Source: Ruminococcus flavefaciens
GTDB lineage: Bacteria > Bacillota > Clostridia > Oscillospirales > Ruminococcaceae
Assembly: GCA_002309635.1 (NCBI GenBank)
Contig: DBXO01000010.1
Span: forward strand, 11,961 to 75,960
Reading direction: 5' to 3'
DNA: 64,000 bases
Position 1 is the first letter of the stretch. Every line of letters begins with the position of its first letter. The notes under the pieces were generated by a model. The model searched no databases, was not told the DNA's origin, and saw nothing but the letters and a program-made list of their open reading frames with translations. Positions 1 through 7,346 of the stretch are shown here, piece by piece. A program made the translations under genes and the position numbers.

Positions 1-89
1 ATCTCAGCAAGGTTTGCGCCCTTACCGCCGAGAAGCTCTCTCATGTTGGCATTACCCTCTGAGAAAAGGTAACAATACTTATTTGCCAT
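1..89 (-). CDS. ppdK: Pyruvate phosphate dikinase, N-terminal fragment (cut by window edge)
   Basis: Only the first 29 codons lie in the window. They read MANKYCYLFSEGNANMRELL followed by GGKGANLAE, which is the characteristic start of pyruvate phosphate dikinase (the MRELLGGKGANLAEM nucleotide-binding segment). The enzyme interconverts pyruvate, ATP and Pi with PEP, AMP and PPi in the cytosol, and in cellulolytic clostridia it replaces or complements pyruvate kinase. The start at 89 is supported by GGAGG at 99-103 on the minus strand. A TATAAT-like -10 lies at 158-163 (minus), with a poor -35. The 244-bp gap to the next gene holds only these signals and those of the divergent lipoprotein gene. 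Confidence 0.85.
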   Translation of the reverse strand, partial: MANKYCYLFSEGNANMRELLGGKGANLAE

Positions 90-333
90 TGGTGTATACC
101 TCCATTTTTTACATTACCGGATGCTTATCCCGCGGGGACATCATCCGAGTTAAACTTATTATAACACATTAAAGAAAAAATTACCATATTTGCGATGACA
201 AAAATGAGCCGTTAAAAATGCTATATTTGTACAAAAATCAACAAAGCGGAGCGGTTTTTGCAAAAAAGACTTGCATTTACGGCTAAAGTGTGCAAAAATA
301 GGTGTATGAGCGCATGAAAGGAGAACGTTAAAC

Positions 334-942
334 ATGAAAAAGCTTACAGCACTGCTCGCTGCATGCAGCGTGGCACTGTGCGCAGTATCATGCGGACAAA
401 AATCGGGAAACTCCACGCCGGACGGAAATACCGCGACAACTGCCGGGCAGACTATGCCGGTTCCCGGGGAAGCTGAAAAGGTCATCAGGGATTTTGCGGA
501 AAGCAGCATAAACGGCGATGTGGATACGATGATACTCTGCATGTATCCTGCCGAAATGATAGACGCTATGGAAAAAGCGGGGATGAAAGAGGATTTCGTC
601 AAGGCGCTGGAGAACAATGTTGGCGGCAAGCTCAAAAGCTTTACTACGGACAGCTGGAAGGAGCTAAGTCCGGAAGCTGTGTCAAAGGCTAAGAGTTTTT
701 TTGAGGCGTTTGCCATCGGTCTGAATACCTCCACGCAGGAATTCAGGATAAACGAGGGCTACAGCTTCAATATGAACATAGATGTAGAGGCGGACGGACA
801 GGTAAGCACCTTTTCCGACCCGTTGTGCACAGTATCGATAGAGGGCGGCGGCTGGAAGATAATCCCCGCGTCTGAGGAGGATCTGCTGGCAATGGGACAG
901 GCACAGACTACATCTGAGGCGCAGGCTGCGCCTCAGAACTGA
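334..942 (+). CDS. Small lipoprotein of unknown function
   Basis: The 202-residue product starts with a short basic region and a hydrophobic segment ending in a lipobox, AVSC at residues 17-20, so it should be lipid-anchored outside the membrane. A Ser/Thr/Gly-rich linker follows. The rest is a compact domain of about 150 residues with alternating helices and strands (RDFAESSINGDVDTM near its start), which resembles the NTF2-like or DUF4878-type lipoproteins of Firmicutes; that assignment is tentative. The RBS AAAGGAG lies 9 bases before the ATG. The gene ends 20 bp before glmU and probably shares its transcript, but nothing links it to cell-wall precursor synthesis beyond proximity. Confidence 0.8.
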   Translation: MKKLTALLAACSVALCAVSCGQKSGNSTPDGNTATTAGQTMPVPGEAEKVIRDFAESSINGDVDTMILCMYPAEMIDAMEKAGMKEDFVKALENNVGGKLKSFTTDSWKELSPEAVSKAKSFFEAFAIGLNTSTQEFRINEGYSFNMNIDVEADGQVSTFSDPLCTVSIEGGGWKIIPASEEDLLAMGQAQTTSEAQAAPQN

Positions 943-962
943 CATCAGCAAGGAGGCAGAAT

Positions 963-2339
963 ATGAATAAAGCAGTAATTTTGGCTGGCGGACAGGGCAA
1001 GCGTATGAAAGCCGACATGCCCAAGCCGCTTTTCAGGGTACTGGGAGAGCCTATGCTCCACTGGGTGATAACAGCCTGCGAGTCTGCGGATATCAGTGAT
1101 ATCTGCGTGGTCAAGGGCTTCAAGGGCGAAATGATAGACGAATACCTCGGCAAGAAGTACACAACGGTGCTTCAGGCCGAAAGACTTGGCACAGGTCATG
1201 CGGTACAGCAGGCCATACCTTTCCTCGAGAATGACAAGAGCGGCAATACTCTCGTCCTTTGCGGCGACGCTCCGTTCATTGACGAGGCTACGATAAAGAA
1301 TGCGCTTGCTGCTCATGAGGAGCAGGGCAATGCGGTTACGGTCATAACGGCAGAGCTTGAGAATCCGTTCGGCTACGGCAGGATAATCCGCAGCGCAAAG
1401 GGAATAAGCGGAATAGTTGAGCAGAAGGACGCAACAGATGAGCAGAAGGCTGTAAAGGAAGTAAATTCGGGAGCATACTGGTTCAGGACAGCTGACCTTG
1501 TGGAGCTCCTCGGCAAGCTCACCAACAATAACGCCCAGAATGAATATTATCTCACGGATACGGTTTCCATAGCTATTTCCGAAGGCAAGAACGCAGGCGC
1601 ATTCAAGTCGGCGAATGCGGATATCATCAAGGGCGCCAACGACAGAAAGGACCTCCTTGAACTCAATACCTACGCAAGAATGGCTGTTATTGACAAGCAT
1701 CTTGCCAACGGTGTGGAATTCACATGCACGGACGGGGTCATCATCGAGCGCGGCGTTGAGATAGGCGCAGGCACGGAGATACTTCCCAATACTATACTCC
1801 GCAGGAACGCTTCCATCGGCAGCGGCTGCGTCATAGGACCGAATACCGTAGTTGAAAACTGCAAGGTAGGGGACAATGTAACTCTCAACACTGTACAGGC
1901 ATACGATTCTGTCATAGAATCCGGCGTAAAGGTGGGCCCTTACGTACATATCCGTCCCGACTGCCTTATCAGGTCAGAGTCCAGGATCGGCGACTTTGTA
2001 GAGATAAAGAACTCCACTGTCGGTGAAAAGACGGCAATAGCGCATCTTGCCTACGTTGGCGACAGCGACATCGGCAAGAGGGTCAACATCGGCTGCGGAA
2101 CCGTTACGGTAAACTACGACGGTATTGCAAAGAGCCGCTGTGTTATCGGCGATAACTGCTTCGTCGGCTGCAACACCAACCTCATAGCTCCCGTAAAGCT
2201 GGGCAAGGCTGTATACACAGCCGCGGGCACTACCGTAACAAGGGACGTTCCCGACTATGCTCTTGCCATAGACAGAGGCGTTATGAAGATAAACGAAGGC
2301 TATACGCTGAGAAAGCTCAAGACAAAGCTTGGCAAATAA
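963..2339 (+). CDS. glmU: Bifunctional GlcN-1-P acetyltransferase / GlcNAc-1-P uridylyltransferase
   Basis: GlmU makes UDP-GlcNAc for peptidoglycan and wall polymers in the cytosol. Its C-terminal half acetylates glucosamine-1-phosphate and its N-terminal half transfers UMP. The N-terminal nucleotidyltransferase signature AVILAGGQGKRMKADMPKP is at residues 4-22, with LCGDAPF (metal-binding Asp) near residue 100. From about residue 250 the protein shows left-handed beta-helix hexapeptide repeats (IGSGCVIGPNTVV, IGKRVNIGCGTVTVNYDG), ending with the conserved VNYDG and GDNCFVGCN motifs. The 458 residues match the family length. The RBS AAGGAGG is 7 bases before the ATG. A strong terminator follows immediately. 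Confidence 0.97.
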   Translation: MNKAVILAGGQGKRMKADMPKPLFRVLGEPMLHWVITACESADISDICVVKGFKGEMIDEYLGKKYTTVLQAERLGTGHAVQQAIPFLENDKSGNTLVLCGDAPFIDEATIKNALAAHEEQGNAVTVITAELENPFGYGRIIRSAKGISGIVEQKDATDEQKAVKEVNSGAYWFRTADLVELLGKLTNNNAQNEYYLTDTVSIAISEGKNAGAFKSANADIIKGANDRKDLLELNTYARMAVIDKHLANGVEFTCTDGVIIERGVEIGAGTEILPNTILRRNASIGSGCVIGPNTVVENCKVGDNVTLNTVQAYDSVIESGVKVGPYVHIRPDCLIRSESRIGDFVEIKNSTVGEKTAIAHLAYVGDSDIGKRVNIGCGTVTVNYDGIAKSRCVIGDNCFVGCNTNLIAPVKLGKAVYTAAGTTVTRDVPDYALAIDRGVMKINEGYTLRKLKTKLGK

Positions 2340-2342
2340 AGG

Positions 2343-2373
2343 AAAAAGGTCTGCCCGAAGGCAGACCTTTTTA
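2343..2373. terminator. Bidirectional intrinsic terminator after glmU
   Basis: AAAGGTCTGCC (2345-2355), a CGAA loop and GGCAGACCTTT (2360-2370) form an 11-bp stem. It has a T tract on the plus side and an A tract on the left, so it can stop glmU transcription and also transcription arriving from the right on the minus strand. Confidence 0.9.
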
Positions 2374-2379
2374 TATTAG

Positions 2380-2798
2380 GTATAGAACGAAAAAAGCAAA
2401 AGAATAACGACCTTCATTGACACCCTCTCAAAAGCCAATCAAGGTCGCTATCGAGTGACACCGAGCACCCTCTATACTCAGATGTCATGTCGGCGGGCAC
2501 AATTTCCGCAGTGCCTTATATCCGTTTGCTTTGCTGTCACGACTGCTCTGTTGTATCAAGCGTCATTAAACTGTTTTAGGCGATTAAACATATTATAGGC
2601 ATTAATGTTTAATAACAGTTGTCAGTAGTCGGAAGTATACTAAAACTGGATGGTTGGATCGGGGATTCGGCGGAGTTTAAAAACCGAATCGAGCAACACA
2701 GGATATAATTGCCGATTTTGTTACAGGACACATAATATATCTTAAACATTATTATGTGGTGGCAGAGAAGCCGATTTTTCGGCGTATTCTCTTCCAAC
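2380..2798 (-). ncRNA. Candidate structured non-coding RNA, class not recognised
   Basis: The gap right of glmU contains no convincing ORF but has an excellent minus-strand promoter (2805-2833) followed by a run of strong hairpins in the same transcript. They are AGAGAA..TTCTCT enclosing GCCGA/TCGGC (2764-2792), CACATAATA/TATTATGTG (2729-2758), GATTCGG/CCGAATC (2664-2690) with a flanking GTTG/CAAC pair, and ATTAAACAT/ATGTTTAAT inside AACTGTT/AACAGTT (2569-2620). Further along, CGACCTT/AAGGTCG (minus sense, about 2406-2454) precedes a U-rich stretch, and the bidirectional terminator at 2343-2373 would end transcription at the latest. I compared it by eye with tmRNA, RNase P, SRP and 6S RNA and found no diagnostic segment. 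The 3' end is a guess. Confidence 0.5.
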
Positions 2799-2804
2799 AC
2801 TTGT

Positions 2805-2833
2805 ATTATAGACCATGTGGAGCGGAAGTTCAA
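2805..2833 (-). promoter_or_regulatory. SigA promoter of the candidate ncRNA
   Basis: Read on the minus strand: TTGAAC (-35, 2828-2833), 17-bp spacer, TATAAT (-10, 2805-2810). Start would be near 2798. No coding frame follows. Confidence 0.75.
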
Positions 2834-2839
2834 TTGATT

Positions 2840-3204
2840 ATATTGCCTGAAATTAGCACTATGTTGCTAAATTTGATATATTTTTTTACATTAATAATCT
2901 ATTAACAATTGTATTAATTTTATTTATTAATATCTCGTTTATAAATAAGGTACAAAAGTGTTATATTTTTTATCAGAACAAAAAAGCAATTGAGAATTTC
3001 CTAAAATTTCGAGGTTTCAAGCGGCGATAAAATATTTAGCACAAAAATGATATTTGTGAAAAACTGCACAAAGATTTTGCCGGGCACTTTTTGATTAACT
3101 ATTATTAAAAATAGCAACAATTGACTTGCTGTAGCAATTTTTGCAAAATTTGCATCTTTTTATATAATATTATTTTTTAACTTAAAAATCTCAGCATTCC
3201 GGGA
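2840..3204. other. Very AT-rich intergenic stretch
   Basis: I see no ORF with a credible RBS. The stretch is dominated by A/T runs, with a small inverted repeat TTGCTGTAGCAA near 3127-3138 and a chance TATAAT. With the ncRNA region it makes a gap of about 900 bp without a protein gene. Confidence 0.5.
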
Positions 3205-3236
3205 ACAAAAAAAGCTCCGAAAAGGATCCGGAGCTT
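3205..3236 (-). terminator. Intrinsic terminator of the 3242-3943 gene
   Basis: On the minus strand, AAGCTCCG / CGGAGCTT (3212-3219 with 3229-3236) is followed by a T7 run. Confidence 0.85.
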
Positions 3237-3241
3237 ATGAT

Positions 3242-3943
3242 TCATATCAAACCTTTTGCGGCATTTTCGATTCGTGTTTTGTAGTAATCCTCTTCCCACG
3301 AAAAATCGGGGTTTTTGAACAGCTTCAGACAGCTTACCGCATTATTAACGGCGCCCTCAAGGCCTTCGGGGTCGCCTGCCTTTGCGAAGATGTATACAGC
3401 GGTAATGAATATCTCAAGCAGGGTGACGTCGTTCCTGCCCTGCGGTTTGTAGCCGAATTTCAAAAGCTTAAGGCCTGCGTTGTAGTTCTTTGCGGCACAG
3501 TCCGCCAGCGCAAGGGCGATATACATCTCAGCCTGCTTCTGCTTCGAAACTTTTGAGGTGTACTTCTGGAGGAAGCCGATATTTTTCGTGCGGAAGTCCT
3601 CGGCGTCACGCCAGTTTCCTATTTTACTTATAGTTCTGAGCATGCCGGTGCAGTAGTCGAACTTTTCCTCGCCGCTCAGCTTTTTGTCCTCAAGCTTTTC
3701 AAGGTAAAAATATGCCATTTTATTGTCAAATATCTTATCATAAAGATAAGAAAGCTGTATCATATCAAATGGCAGGGGCTTTTTGACGTTGTCGATGAAA
3801 GCGTCTGTGTAGGCATCGCAAAGCTCCTGTGTATAACCTGTTTCAACATAGAGACTGTACACGTCCACGTATTTTTTCAGCTCGGCTGCACTTGATGTGA
3901 GCAGGGGAAAGCCTGCCTTTTTGCGTTCCAAAGGTGATAACAT
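3242..3943 (-). CDS. Hypothetical helical protein
   Basis: I do not recognise this 233-residue protein. I place the start at 3943 (MLSPLERKKAGF) rather than the upstream in-frame ATG at 3985, because AGGAGGGG sits 8 bases before it and the longer form would have to be translated through that site. No signal peptide or membrane span is visible. It is rich in Lys, Glu, Tyr and Leu with spaced aromatic residues (YDKIFDNKMAYFYLEKLEDK; ALADCAAKNYNAGLKLLKFG), a pattern compatible with TPR-like helical repeats in a cytosolic protein. It is monocistronic, with a terminator behind it, and divergent from the response regulator gene. Confidence 0.75.
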   Translation of the reverse strand: MLSPLERKKAGFPLLTSSAAELKKYVDVYSLYVETGYTQELCDAYTDAFIDNVKKPLPFDMIQLSYLYDKIFDNKMAYFYLEKLEDKKLSGEEKFDYCTGMLRTISKIGNWRDAEDFRTKNIGFLQKYTSKVSKQKQAEMYIALALADCAAKNYNAGLKLLKFGYKPQGRNDVTLLEIFITAVYIFAKAGDPEGLEGAVNNAVSCLKLFKNPDFSWEEDYYKTRIENAAKGLI

Positions 3944-4203
3944 AATTTCGCCCCTCCTATCTATATATAATATAGTATGCCACATACTATTTTATATAGC
4001 CTTATTGCGAAATATATATAATGGGTAAAACAATAAATTTTAATGTCTATTCTGTAAATCAATTTTAGCACAAATCTAACTTATAGTCAACATTTGCAGG
4101 GGCGTACAAAATAAAACTGTTGAAATGCACAAAAATGCAACTAATTTTTTTCCTAATCAAAAATGTGAACATTTAAAGTTTTTAAGCTTATTTCAAGAAT
4201 ATG

Positions 4204-4212
4204 TGGTATAAT
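4204..4212 (+). promoter_or_regulatory. Extended -10 promoter of the two-component operon
   Basis: TGGTATAAT (TATAAT at 4207-4212) is an extended -10 element. No good -35 stands 17 bp upstream. It lies about 105 bp before the response regulator start. Confidence 0.6.
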
Positions 4213-4314
4213 AGTATTAGAGTGGAATGGTGTACTCATTTTGGCGCCTTTTCCGCACAGCCTGTGCATTTACAGCCGCAGTTCGGTAGCTATTATTCCA
4301 AGGGGGTATTTATT

Positions 4315-4983
4315 ATGAGACTTCTCGTTGTAGAGGACGAGATGCAGCTTGCAGACGCTTTGTCTGAGATACTTAAAAGAAACATGTACAACGTTGATAC
4401 CGTGTATGACGGGATCGACGGACTCGATAACGCACTTACAGACGTTTATGACTGTATCATACTTGATATCATGCTTCCGGGCATGAACGGAATAGAGGTA
4501 CTGAGGAAGCTGAGACAGGAGCATATAAACACTCCCGTGCTGCTCCTTACCGCAAGAAGCGAGATAGAGGACAAGATAAACGGTCTCGACTGCGGAGCCG
4601 ACGACTACATAACCAAGCCTTTCGTAACAGGAGAGCTGCTCGCAAGAGTACGTGCCCTTACAAGAAGAAAGGGCGAGATAATCGACGAAAAGAAACTGGA
4701 CTACAACGGTCTCGAACTCAACAAGAACACCTGCTCGGTAATGTGGAAGGGAAGCGACGTAAAGCTTTCACTCAAGGAGTATCAGATCATGGAGCTTCTC
4801 ATTTCCAATCCGCGCCAGATACTTCCGAAGGAAAGGATAATCGAGAAAATATGGGGCTACGAGAGCGATGTTGAGTACAATAATATAGAGGTGTACATAT
4901 CATTCCTGAGAAAGAAGCTCTCAGTGATATCCGCGCCTGTACAGATAAAGACAGCCCGCGGAATAGGCTATTCACTGGAATAA
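4315..4983 (+). CDS. OmpR/PhoB-family response regulator
   Basis: This 222-residue transcription factor is activated by phosphorylation from the kinase encoded 23 bp downstream. The receiver domain (residues 1-115) shows the acidic pair in VVEDE, the phospho-acceptor Asp51 in CIILDIMLPGMNG, a Thr in LLLTARS and the Lys of ITKPF. The C-terminal winged helix (about 125-222) has the family features LSLKEYQIMELL and NIEVYISFLRKKL. The start at 4315 is chosen over the frame opening at 4201 because AAGGGGG precedes it and the receiver fold begins at MRLLVVEDE. The target genes are unknown; the operon may control itself. Confidence 0.93.
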   Translation: MRLLVVEDEMQLADALSEILKRNMYNVDTVYDGIDGLDNALTDVYDCIILDIMLPGMNGIEVLRKLRQEHINTPVLLLTARSEIEDKINGLDCGADDYITKPFVTGELLARVRALTRRKGEIIDEKKLDYNGLELNKNTCSVMWKGSDVKLSLKEYQIMELLISNPRQILPKERIIEKIWGYESDVEYNNIEVYISFLRKKLSVISAPVQIKTARGIGYSLE

Positions 4984-5006
4984 AAAATGTAAAGGAGGAA
5001 TAACAG

Positions 5007-7193
5007 ATGTTCAGAAAAGTACATGACCGCATGTTCAGAAAAGCACAGATGAAGCTTTTTACTATGATCGTCAGTATTCTTCTTGCAGTTTTCTTCGCAC
5101 TTATAGTTGGAATCAATCTCATCACAGAGGCGGTAATGGAGGGACAGTCCAAGGAGGTCCTTCAGGAGATCGCCGCAGATATCAATTACGACGACAAACG
5201 GGCAAAATTCATCTACAAGCGTGAGGACGATCGAAATGACGGCAAGATGGAGCAGCTTCCGTTCACCCCTGCAGAGCCGGCGAATACGGCTCCGCCCACA
5301 GGAACTACGGCTGCGGCTTCGTCCACAGCTCCTCCGGCTACGGAGACTCCCGAAAGCACTGACGCACCCACAGACGAGAACACTCAGCCCGCTGAGACAC
5401 AGCCCGAGAGCGATCCAGAGACTCAGCCCGCAGAGCCCGAAACAGAGCCTTCCACATGGTTTGCTTATCCCACCTTCCCATATGACCCCACCGTCACTAC
5501 TCTGCCGAATAACGGCGGACAGGGCTGGTACGACTGGAGCAAGAACGAATGGGTAAGTCAGGACGGTCAGGACTGGAGCAAAAAGGACTGGAACACAGGC
5601 GGCTTCGGATTTGGCGGCAGTGTTCAGAGCGGACAGAACGACGGAAATCAGAATCAGGACTGGAACAACTGGAATAACTGGAACGGTCAGAACTGGAATG
5701 GTCAGAACGGCGACCAGCAGTATGAGGATCTCTTCAAGGGCTGGTACTGGGACGGATCACAGTGGAAAAACAAGGACGGCAGTGTATGGGACGGCGTCGG
5801 CATGCCCCCCTGGTTCGACGGAGCCGATCAGGCAGACCAGAAGACCAACGACTGGTGGACCAACAGTCCCTACAATATATGGAGACCGGATAATCCGTAT
5901 AATCCCATGAACCCTTATAATCCTTATGCGCAGAAGTCAAAGGAGGATGACTACTCCAAGTATTACGGCGGCAATAAGGTGAAGGACTCAGAGGAAAAAT
6001 CCGGGACCTCATACACAGCCGAAGAGTACAAATCAGATGTCAGCATAGATCCCGGGGACGGCTATACTCTCGGGCAGACAGCAGCCGGCAGCGGTACATA
6101 CGGAATAGTTCAGCTTGCGGACAGCGGCAATTCCGCAGCAAGCAGCATGGGCAGCTACAATGCCCAGAACTCGAAAAAGGTGGAAACTATCCCGAAGAGC
6201 ATCGGTTCGATCGACTTCTTTGTAATGATGGCTGATACCAACGGCAATTACCTCGGAACCATCAACAATGACGAGATAGTTGACAAAAAGGGAGAGGCCT
6301 ACACCTACGCAATAATCAACGACAGACATGAATCAGGCTATGTCAATTCATATCAGTACTATAAGGCAAGCAAGCCCAACGGCACTATAATGATACTCAC
6401 CGACAAGAGCTATGAGAAGAATATGCTCATGCAGCTCAAGCGCACTACCATTATAGTAGGACTTATCGCACTTGTGATACTCTCCGTACTTGCCTACTTC
6501 CTCAGCAAGAAGAGCATACAGCCGATCAAGGTGGCTTTCGACAAGCAGAAACAGTTCGTTTCCGACGCCAGCCACGAGCTGAAAACTCCCCTTACTGTAA
6601 TATCTACCAATGCAGATGTGCTTGAGGGCGAGATAGGCGACAACAAGTGGCTCAAATATATCAAGTCGCAGACTGACCGTATGAGCGTTCTTGTAAACGA
6701 TCTTCTAAACCTCACAAGGCTTGAAAACAGCAATAACGAGCTGGAGCGCAGATACTTCAACCTCAGCAAGGCTATTGCAAATACGGCTCTGCCATTTGAG
6801 TGCCGCGCATTCGAGAGCAACAAGAAGTTCGAGGTGAATATCGAGGACAACATCATGCTCAACGGCAGCGAGAAGCACATCAAGCAGATGGCTGCAATAT
6901 TCATCGACAACGCACTGAAGTATTCCAACGACGGCGGCACCGTTCAGGTAACGCTGAAAAAATCGGGAGACAGAAAGCTCTTCTCGGTGTACAATACAGG
7001 CGACGGTATCAAGGAGAATGACACGGAAAAGATATTCGAGCGCTTCTACCGCAGCGACGAGTCGAGAAACCGCGCAACAGGCGGTTACGGACTTGGACTT
7101 GCTATTGCAAAGACAGTAGCTGACAAGCACAAGTTCAAGATACACGTCCTCAATCAGCCCGGCAAGGGCGTATGCTTCATTGTCACTATGTGA
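5007..7193 (+). CDS. Sensor histidine kinase with Trp/Asn-rich extracellular domain
   Basis: The 728-residue partner of the preceding response regulator has a first membrane span at about 15-40, a long outside region to about 475, a second span (TIIVGLIALVILSVLAYFL), then cytosolic HisKA and HATPase_c domains. The H-box is SDASHELKTP with His523. N-box FIDNALKYSNDGG, VYNTGDGI, FERFYR and GGYGLGLAI are all present, so it should be active. The outside region is unusual: a Thr/Pro/Glu linker (about 75-155), then a segment with many Trp (DWSKNEW, DWSKKDW, DWNNWNNWNGQNW) and NPYNPMNPYNPY, then a mixed domain that may be the true sensor. RBS AAAGGAGGA fixes the start. Confidence 0.92.
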   Translation: MFRKVHDRMFRKAQMKLFTMIVSILLAVFFALIVGINLITEAVMEGQSKEVLQEIAADINYDDKRAKFIYKREDDRNDGKMEQLPFTPAEPANTAPPTGTTAAASSTAPPATETPESTDAPTDENTQPAETQPESDPETQPAEPETEPSTWFAYPTFPYDPTVTTLPNNGGQGWYDWSKNEWVSQDGQDWSKKDWNTGGFGFGGSVQSGQNDGNQNQDWNNWNNWNGQNWNGQNGDQQYEDLFKGWYWDGSQWKNKDGSVWDGVGMPPWFDGADQADQKTNDWWTNSPYNIWRPDNPYNPMNPYNPYAQKSKEDDYSKYYGGNKVKDSEEKSGTSYTAEEYKSDVSIDPGDGYTLGQTAAGSGTYGIVQLADSGNSAASSMGSYNAQNSKKVETIPKSIGSIDFFVMMADTNGNYLGTINNDEIVDKKGEAYTYAIINDRHESGYVNSYQYYKASKPNGTIMILTDKSYEKNMLMQLKRTTIIVGLIALVILSVLAYFLSKKSIQPIKVAFDKQKQFVSDASHELKTPLTVISTNADVLEGEIGDNKWLKYIKSQTDRMSVLVNDLLNLTRLENSNNELERRYFNLSKAIANTALPFECRAFESNKKFEVNIEDNIMLNGSEKHIKQMAAIFIDNALKYSNDGGTVQVTLKKSGDRKLFSVYNTGDGIKENDTEKIFERFYRSDESRNRATGGYGLGLAIAKTVADKHKFKIHVLNQPGKGVCFIVTM

Positions 7194-7211
7194 CTTGTGA
7201 TATATGCGTTT

Positions 7212-7244
7212 GGCACCTGCGGAACGAGACCGCAGGTGCTTTTT
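7212..7244 (+). terminator. Intrinsic terminator after the kinase gene
   Basis: GCACCTGCGG / CCGCAGGTGC with a 7-base loop, followed by TTTTTC. Confidence 0.92.
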
Positions 7245-7247
7245 CTG

Positions 7248-7276
7248 TTGACAGGTCATGCTGTGTGTATTATAAT
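7248..7276 (+). promoter_or_regulatory. Consensus SigA promoter for the GH26-like/ispD operon
   Basis: TTGACA (7248-7253), 17-bp spacer, TATAAT (7271-7276): a perfect consensus, about 70 bp before the start codon at 7347. Confidence 0.9.
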
Positions 7277-7346
7277 AAATATATTGCAGATCCGGCGGAA
7301 GACAGTTATTGAAATCGGATCTTAATATCCGCGAAAGGGGAGCATT

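Noticed and set aside
945..1949. 334-codon minus-strand frame opposite glmU
   Set aside because: Shadow of glmU. glmU matches its family throughout and the opposite frame has no RBS and an unlikely composition.
2380..2800. tmRNA, RNase P RNA, SRP RNA or 6S RNA in the gap after glmU
   Set aside because: No CCACCA-type end, no GAGGAAAGTCC or equivalent P4 core, no SRP GGAAGC apical loop, and 5' and 3' ends that do not pair into a 6S-like rod.
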